NCBI GenBank assembly: GCA_964641545.1
Contig: CAZXLT010000006.1
Span: 1-51,318 of the forward strand
Direction of reading: 5' to 3'
Source of the DNA: CAZXLT01 sp964641545
GTDB taxonomy: Bacteria; Patescibacteriota; Saccharimonadia; Saccharimonadales; AWTP1-31
Length of the DNA: 51,318 nucleotides
How positions within the stretch are numbered: the stretch's first letter is position 1; each line of letters starts with the position of its first letter. Made by a program: the position numbers and the translations under genes. Below, in pieces: positions 47,938-51,318 of this stretch. The notes under the pieces were generated by a model. That model made no database searches. It saw only the letters and a program-made list of their open reading frames with translations, and had not been told where the DNA came from.

Positions 47938-48211
47938 AGAGCGTTGCACCTCCGATTACGCTTAACCTAACAGTGGATTATAGATCTTCGACATGTAACG
48001 CAGAAATAAAAAATGTTGTGATATGGTCCTAAACAGTTCTTGCTAGAGAAGATGAGGCGCGTTTGTTGAGTGTTGATAGTCTGGGCCGTGCAGAATTATC
48101 TACACTGGTTTCTAGCCAGTTGTGTTGTCGTACTAACGTGGCGAGGCTGCTATACTGATTACAGATAAAAGACTTATGCTTAACGAAATACTGGCTTAAG
48201 TAGTTACATGC

Positions 48212-50119
48212 ATGAAACTTCGAAATAACAAGCAGACCTTATTCTCAAAAGACTCGCGTACCTTTACTGTGCCACACATCGCTGAACGCTATGTGCTTGT
48301 GCTGCTAGCGTTTGGTGTTATAGGATCGCTAATCGTGCTCGCAACGCAGGCAGCAACAAGCTCGATAGGTCTTGAGCCAGAAAGTGGTACGCAATCCGGC
48401 AATGTTACTACCGAGAACGACTCGCTGGCTTCGGGTGGAAGTTATATAAAATTCGGGGCTGCTTACACGGACATATTTGTTAGCCCTTCAGGCAACGACA
48501 ACAATAGTGGCGCAACTGAGGCTTTGGCGGTAAAAACTATTGCAAAAGCAATCACAAAGATAAATGGCAATACTCGAATTCGTATTAAGGCAGGTACTTA
48601 TATAGAACAGTTAACGGTCCAGAACAAGAGTAATGTAATAATCGAACCTTTCGGTGATGGCGATGTCGTTATTAACGGCGCAATTCCTGAATATTTAAAC
48701 ACCGTTAGCTGGACAAAAGTACAGCCGTACATTTACAAACGCGGAACAGCCGGGGACCAATACAAAGCAGATGGAAGCAACGTGATATACGGTAGCGACG
48801 GGCAACAGCAATGGACGTACGATTCGTTGCTCAAACTTCAAATCAGGGGCACTGTTAATAATCTTCCTGGTGTATTTATTAACGATAATTTTCTGCTTGG
48901 AACTACTGGGGTATACGTTGCTACTCCCACTGATCAGGCCCCCACTGGTCCGCTGTACATTGGAGGACTCGATCCCACTCTGTACATTAAAGATTCCAAT
49001 AACATTAGTATTAACAGTGCTGGCAGTTCTAAGCTCAAGTTTATGTACGGAAGTTATAATATTTCGCTCAAAAATAGTACCAATGTCACCATCAAGGACC
49101 TCGATATAACTGGTGGAAAATCAGCGGTTTTGGCATTTGACTCGTCTAACGTGACTGTAAAAAATAACAATCTACACGGTACATTTGGGCGTAATTGGGA
49201 TTGGGCGGATGTTAAGGAAGGAAACATCTTTAACACTATGGAGAATCAGGCGGTACATATTAAGCCAATTACTAAAGATATTAACAATATAGTGGTCGAA
49301 GGAAATGAAATTAGTGGGTATTTCAACGGTGTTAATTACGGCGGCACAACCGCCTTCTTTATTGATGATTCGGTTATCGCAAATAACACGATCTACGACA
49401 ATATCGACGACGGCATAGAAATTGACTCACAGTACAGACGTTTGGTGATTAAAGGTAATACGGTGCATGACGCGTATAGCCCTTTTTCTGCCACGGCAGG
49501 GGCAGAGGGGCCAGTTGACGTTTACGAGAACCTATTTGTGGCCAACCGCGCCGTTTCGGACGATCATGGTGCCGCCACAATGGGACCATTCTATTCAATA
49601 AAAATGAATAATGACAACACAGGGCTGGTAGAGAAAAATATACATTTTTATCACAATACATTCTATTATGCGGGGGGTGTCTCTATTGCTAGACGAACCG
49701 TCGACTCAACTCCTACTAGCACCACCCAAGGGGTTTCGTTCATTAATAATATCTTCTACTCGTACGACGGGGGAATTATCAAAGGGACCGGCAGGGCATC
49801 GGATACGATTGAGTGGGATGGTAATGTGTTTTACAGCGAGGAAAATGTTCCATATAACTACTACGCGTGGAATAGTCTCTTCGACGCAAATCACACATAT
49901 AGCAACCTCGATGCCATTATAAGTGGTGGAGCAATGCCATCGACGTGGCAGGGAAACGCCGAAGGAAATCCTGGTTTTAACTGCGTTACTCCTGCAAACG
50001 CAGCTTGCTTTAGGGCTACTGCATCAATAACCAAACCCGGTTCTTTACAATCGATTCCGAGCGGGTTTAGTGAAAGTACTCGGTTGAATAGCCGAACTCG
50101 AATCGGTGCGTTTGAATAA
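48212..50119 (+). CDS. Secreted right-handed beta-helix protein with CBM6-like N-terminal module
   Basis: This 635-residue protein has an N-terminal membrane segment (about residues 24-45), then ATQAATSSIGLEPESGTQ, the same module found in the GH16 protein at 6038. FVSPSGNDNNSGATEA and KTIAKAITKINGNTRIRIKAGT begin a pectate-lyase-like beta-helix (about 95-600). Repeated NVTIKDLDITGG, SNVTVKNNNLHG and VVEGNEISGYFNG are its coils. Such proteins are polysaccharide lyases or hydrolases; the catalytic residues cannot be assigned. TATACT near 48161 may be its promoter. Confidence 0.82.
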   Translation: MKLRNNKQTLFSKDSRTFTVPHIAERYVLVLLAFGVIGSLIVLATQAATSSIGLEPESGTQSGNVTTENDSLASGGSYIKFGAAYTDIFVSPSGNDNNSGATEALAVKTIAKAITKINGNTRIRIKAGTYIEQLTVQNKSNVIIEPFGDGDVVINGAIPEYLNTVSWTKVQPYIYKRGTAGDQYKADGSNVIYGSDGQQQWTYDSLLKLQIRGTVNNLPGVFINDNFLLGTTGVYVATPTDQAPTGPLYIGGLDPTLYIKDSNNISINSAGSSKLKFMYGSYNISLKNSTNVTIKDLDITGGKSAVLAFDSSNVTVKNNNLHGTFGRNWDWADVKEGNIFNTMENQAVHIKPITKDINNIVVEGNEISGYFNGVNYGGTTAFFIDDSVIANNTIYDNIDDGIEIDSQYRRLVIKGNTVHDAYSPFSATAGAEGPVDVYENLFVANRAVSDDHGAATMGPFYSIKMNNDNTGLVEKNIHFYHNTFYYAGGVSIARRTVDSTPTSTTQGVSFINNIFYSYDGGIIKGTGRASDTIEWDGNVFYSEENVPYNYYAWNSLFDANHTYSNLDAIISGGAMPSTWQGNAEGNPGFNCVTPANAACFRATASITKPGSLQSIPSGFSESTRLNSRTRIGAFE

Positions 50120-50128
50120 TAGAACTAA

Positions 50129-50159
50129 CACCTACTGTTTTTAGGTAGTGCGTTTTTTT
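50129..50159 (+). terminator. Probable Rho-independent terminator
   Basis: CACCTA (50129-50134) can pair with TAGGTG-like TAGGTAGTG (50142-50150), with a small bulge, followed by seven Ts (50153-50159). It would end the beta-helix gene and overlaps the end of the next, convergent gene. Confidence 0.5.
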
Positions 50160-51181
50160 GACGTCTGATCAACAGCGAAAGCCGTTTGACGTCCGTAACG
50201 TGCGGTGTGTCCTTCAGAGAAGTGACCTGTAGGGGCTTCGAAGTAGTGTAGTTTATCGCTTTGGTCGGGGGTAAGGTGTGATCGTGCGGCCGATACAACC
50301 CTTCGCATTGACGTAACAGGCGTCCCGATATTCTTGGTGCCGTGCCACAAAAATACTTCAGCTTGAGGTTGAGCATTGAGAGCCTTCGCCAAGGACTCCC
50401 CAAGCCCATCGTGCCGCATGGCTTGTATTAACCACCATTGTTCCTTGGCTTTTAATAAGGCTTCTTTTTGCCCGCCATTGTTTTCAACGCCGTCAGCAAT
50501 AACCTTATGCAAAAGACCTTCTTCGGCCGTAGACGAGAGGTGCATATACTTACCTTGAACTCTGTTATCAAGTAATCCAACGCGCATGCCAAAACCCACT
50601 GCGGTTAAGAAACTTCGTGCTCGTGGCATGTCCATCAGATTTATCGTGTCCAAACCTTCCAAATCAGATCGTGATGCTAGGTGCGTTTGGATAACTCCTC
50701 CGCGGGAATGACCACTGAGAGTATCTACGCGTTGGCTTAATCCTTCTAGTGCGAACATATAGTTATCTGCGTAAGGTTGCATATCGCCAGCTGCAGCTTG
50801 TCGTTTTTGATCATCGGGCACGTTTTCCAGTTCTTCACCGGTTATCACGACCTTATCGGGGTTTAGTGCGGCCAGTACGGTTGCAACACGAGCACCGCCA
50901 CCACGAAGATTGGATACGCCCCAGCCTGGGAGCCAAAGAATGGCGCCGTTCTCTGCATTTCTGTTAAAAGTTGTGGTCGTAACGCGTACGCCATTTGATG
51001 TGTCGATGGGCAACACGATACGGTCATCCCAAGTCTGCTGCAAAAGTTCCTCGTTATTAATGGGATAAAGAGCTTGTAGGTCTACGGCACTTTCGTTTGG
51101 AGCGCTGAAATCTCCGCCTAAGACACGTGGTTCTGCAATTTCGGTCCATACATAACCAGGAGTAATAACATCTACCGACAT
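50141..51181 (-). CDS. Alpha/beta hydrolase-like protein
   Basis: This 346-residue protein has an alpha/beta hydrolase pattern: AILWLPGWGVSNLRG (oxyanion region), TLSGHSRGGVIQTHL with the nucleophile Ser, and APTGHFSEGHTARYG with the catalytic His. The acid is not certain (a GTKNIGTPV stretch fits its position). No signal or membrane segment is seen. TATAAT on this strand (51188-51193 in plus coordinates) lies 6 nt before the ATG, a clear leaderless start. Substrate unknown. Confidence 0.75.
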   Translation of the reverse strand: MSVDVITPGYVWTEIAEPRVLGGDFSAPNESAVDLQALYPINNEELLQQTWDDRIVLPIDTSNGVRVTTTTFNRNAENGAILWLPGWGVSNLRGGGARVATVLAALNPDKVVITGEELENVPDDQKRQAAAGDMQPYADNYMFALEGLSQRVDTLSGHSRGGVIQTHLASRSDLEGLDTINLMDMPRARSFLTAVGFGMRVGLLDNRVQGKYMHLSSTAEEGLLHKVIADGVENNGGQKEALLKAKEQWWLIQAMRHDGLGESLAKALNAQPQAEVFLWHGTKNIGTPVTSMRRVVSAARSHLTPDQSDKLHYFEAPTGHFSEGHTARYGRQTAFAVDQTSKKRTT

Positions 51182-51263
51182 ACGGTAATTATACCATATA
51201 AAAACAAATAAGTAAAGTAATACTAGTGTGAGTTATCTATTAACAATCATTCGTAAATTCTTA

Positions 51264-51318
51264 TGGCTGGGGATGAGGGATTCGAACCCCCGATCTCGGG
51301 ACCAGAACCCGGTGCCTT
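51264..51318 (-). tRNA. tRNA-Gln (CTG), 5' part cut by the window end
   Basis: Read on the minus strand, the anticodon stem GGG/CCC encloses TTCTGGT (anticodon CTG). The T loop is TTCGAAT and the 3' end carries an encoded CCA. The 5' acceptor and D arm lie beyond the window. Confidence 0.9.

Overview
The window reads as a chromosome segment of a Patescibacteria/CPR bacterium, most likely Candidatus Saccharibacteria (TM7). This placement is an inference. It rests on the short zinc-less ribosomal protein bL32, the dense mostly single-gene layout, small SD-poor genes, the surface-protein modules, and secreted carbohydrate-active proteins built on a short N-terminal anchor. TGA is used as a normal stop, so the code is standard (table 11) and not the Gly-TGA code of Gracilibacteria. 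I see no insertion sequence, prophage, CRISPR array or replication origin.

Layout. 1-4.2 kb: a MetA-like homoserine acyltransferase, a zinc-ribbon DUF5679 protein, a small-domain cluster (DUF1428, DUF2200, two DUF1801) and a dehydrogenase-fold protein that has lost its catalytic residues. 4.2-7 kb: a membrane-anchored GH10 xylanase, a possible 2OG-oxygenase-like protein and a secreted GH16 glucanase. 7-12.2 kb: AroE-like, MFS transporter, flavin-reductase-like, a PH-domain/PNPOx fusion, Nudix and a PssA-type phospholipid synthase. 12.2-16.6 kb: tRNA-Cys, an FkbM methyltransferase starting 6 nt after the tRNA, glutamate dehydrogenase, a surface beta-propeller protein and tRNA-Leu. 16.6-21.5 kb: lemA, an unknown gene, htpX, a membrane protein and ligA in a tight run. 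21.5-25.1 kb: a ferric-reductase-like/cytochrome b5 pair, a candidate small RNA, tRNA-Ala and a large protein with a RelE-like tail. 25.1-31.5 kb: membrane-anchored proteins, an alpha/beta hydrolase, a membrane MurF-like ligase and Ddl. 31.5-41.6 kb: leuS and the core block rpmF, nusB, nudix, rnc, rpsP, khpA, (small RNA), a methyltransferase-like gene and trmD, then two lipid-type membrane enzymes. 41.6-51.3 kb: DUF457, zincin, methyltransferase-like, SodC with a 41-aa membrane peptide, an NDH-2-like flavoprotein, VOC, a ParB-like protein, a secreted beta-helix protein, an alpha/beta hydrolase and a partial tRNA-Gln.

Two themes link the genes. First, regulation: about 18 genes have a TATAAT-like -10 box 6-9 nt before the start codon, so their transcripts should begin at or next to the start codon (leaderless). 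Another group (DUF5679, DUF1428, rpmF, rpsP, khpA, lemA, cytochrome b5, VOC, sodC) has clear Shine-Dalgarno sequences. Second, surface biology: two secreted carbohydrate-related proteins share a CBM6-like N-terminal module, and a surface propeller shares its cytoplasmic tail with a stand-alone 75-aa membrane protein. Most candidate novelty lies in these modules, in the structured small-RNA candidates (23.26-23.37 kb, 38.44-38.55 kb and, weaker, 1.08-1.22 kb) and in the leaderless architecture.
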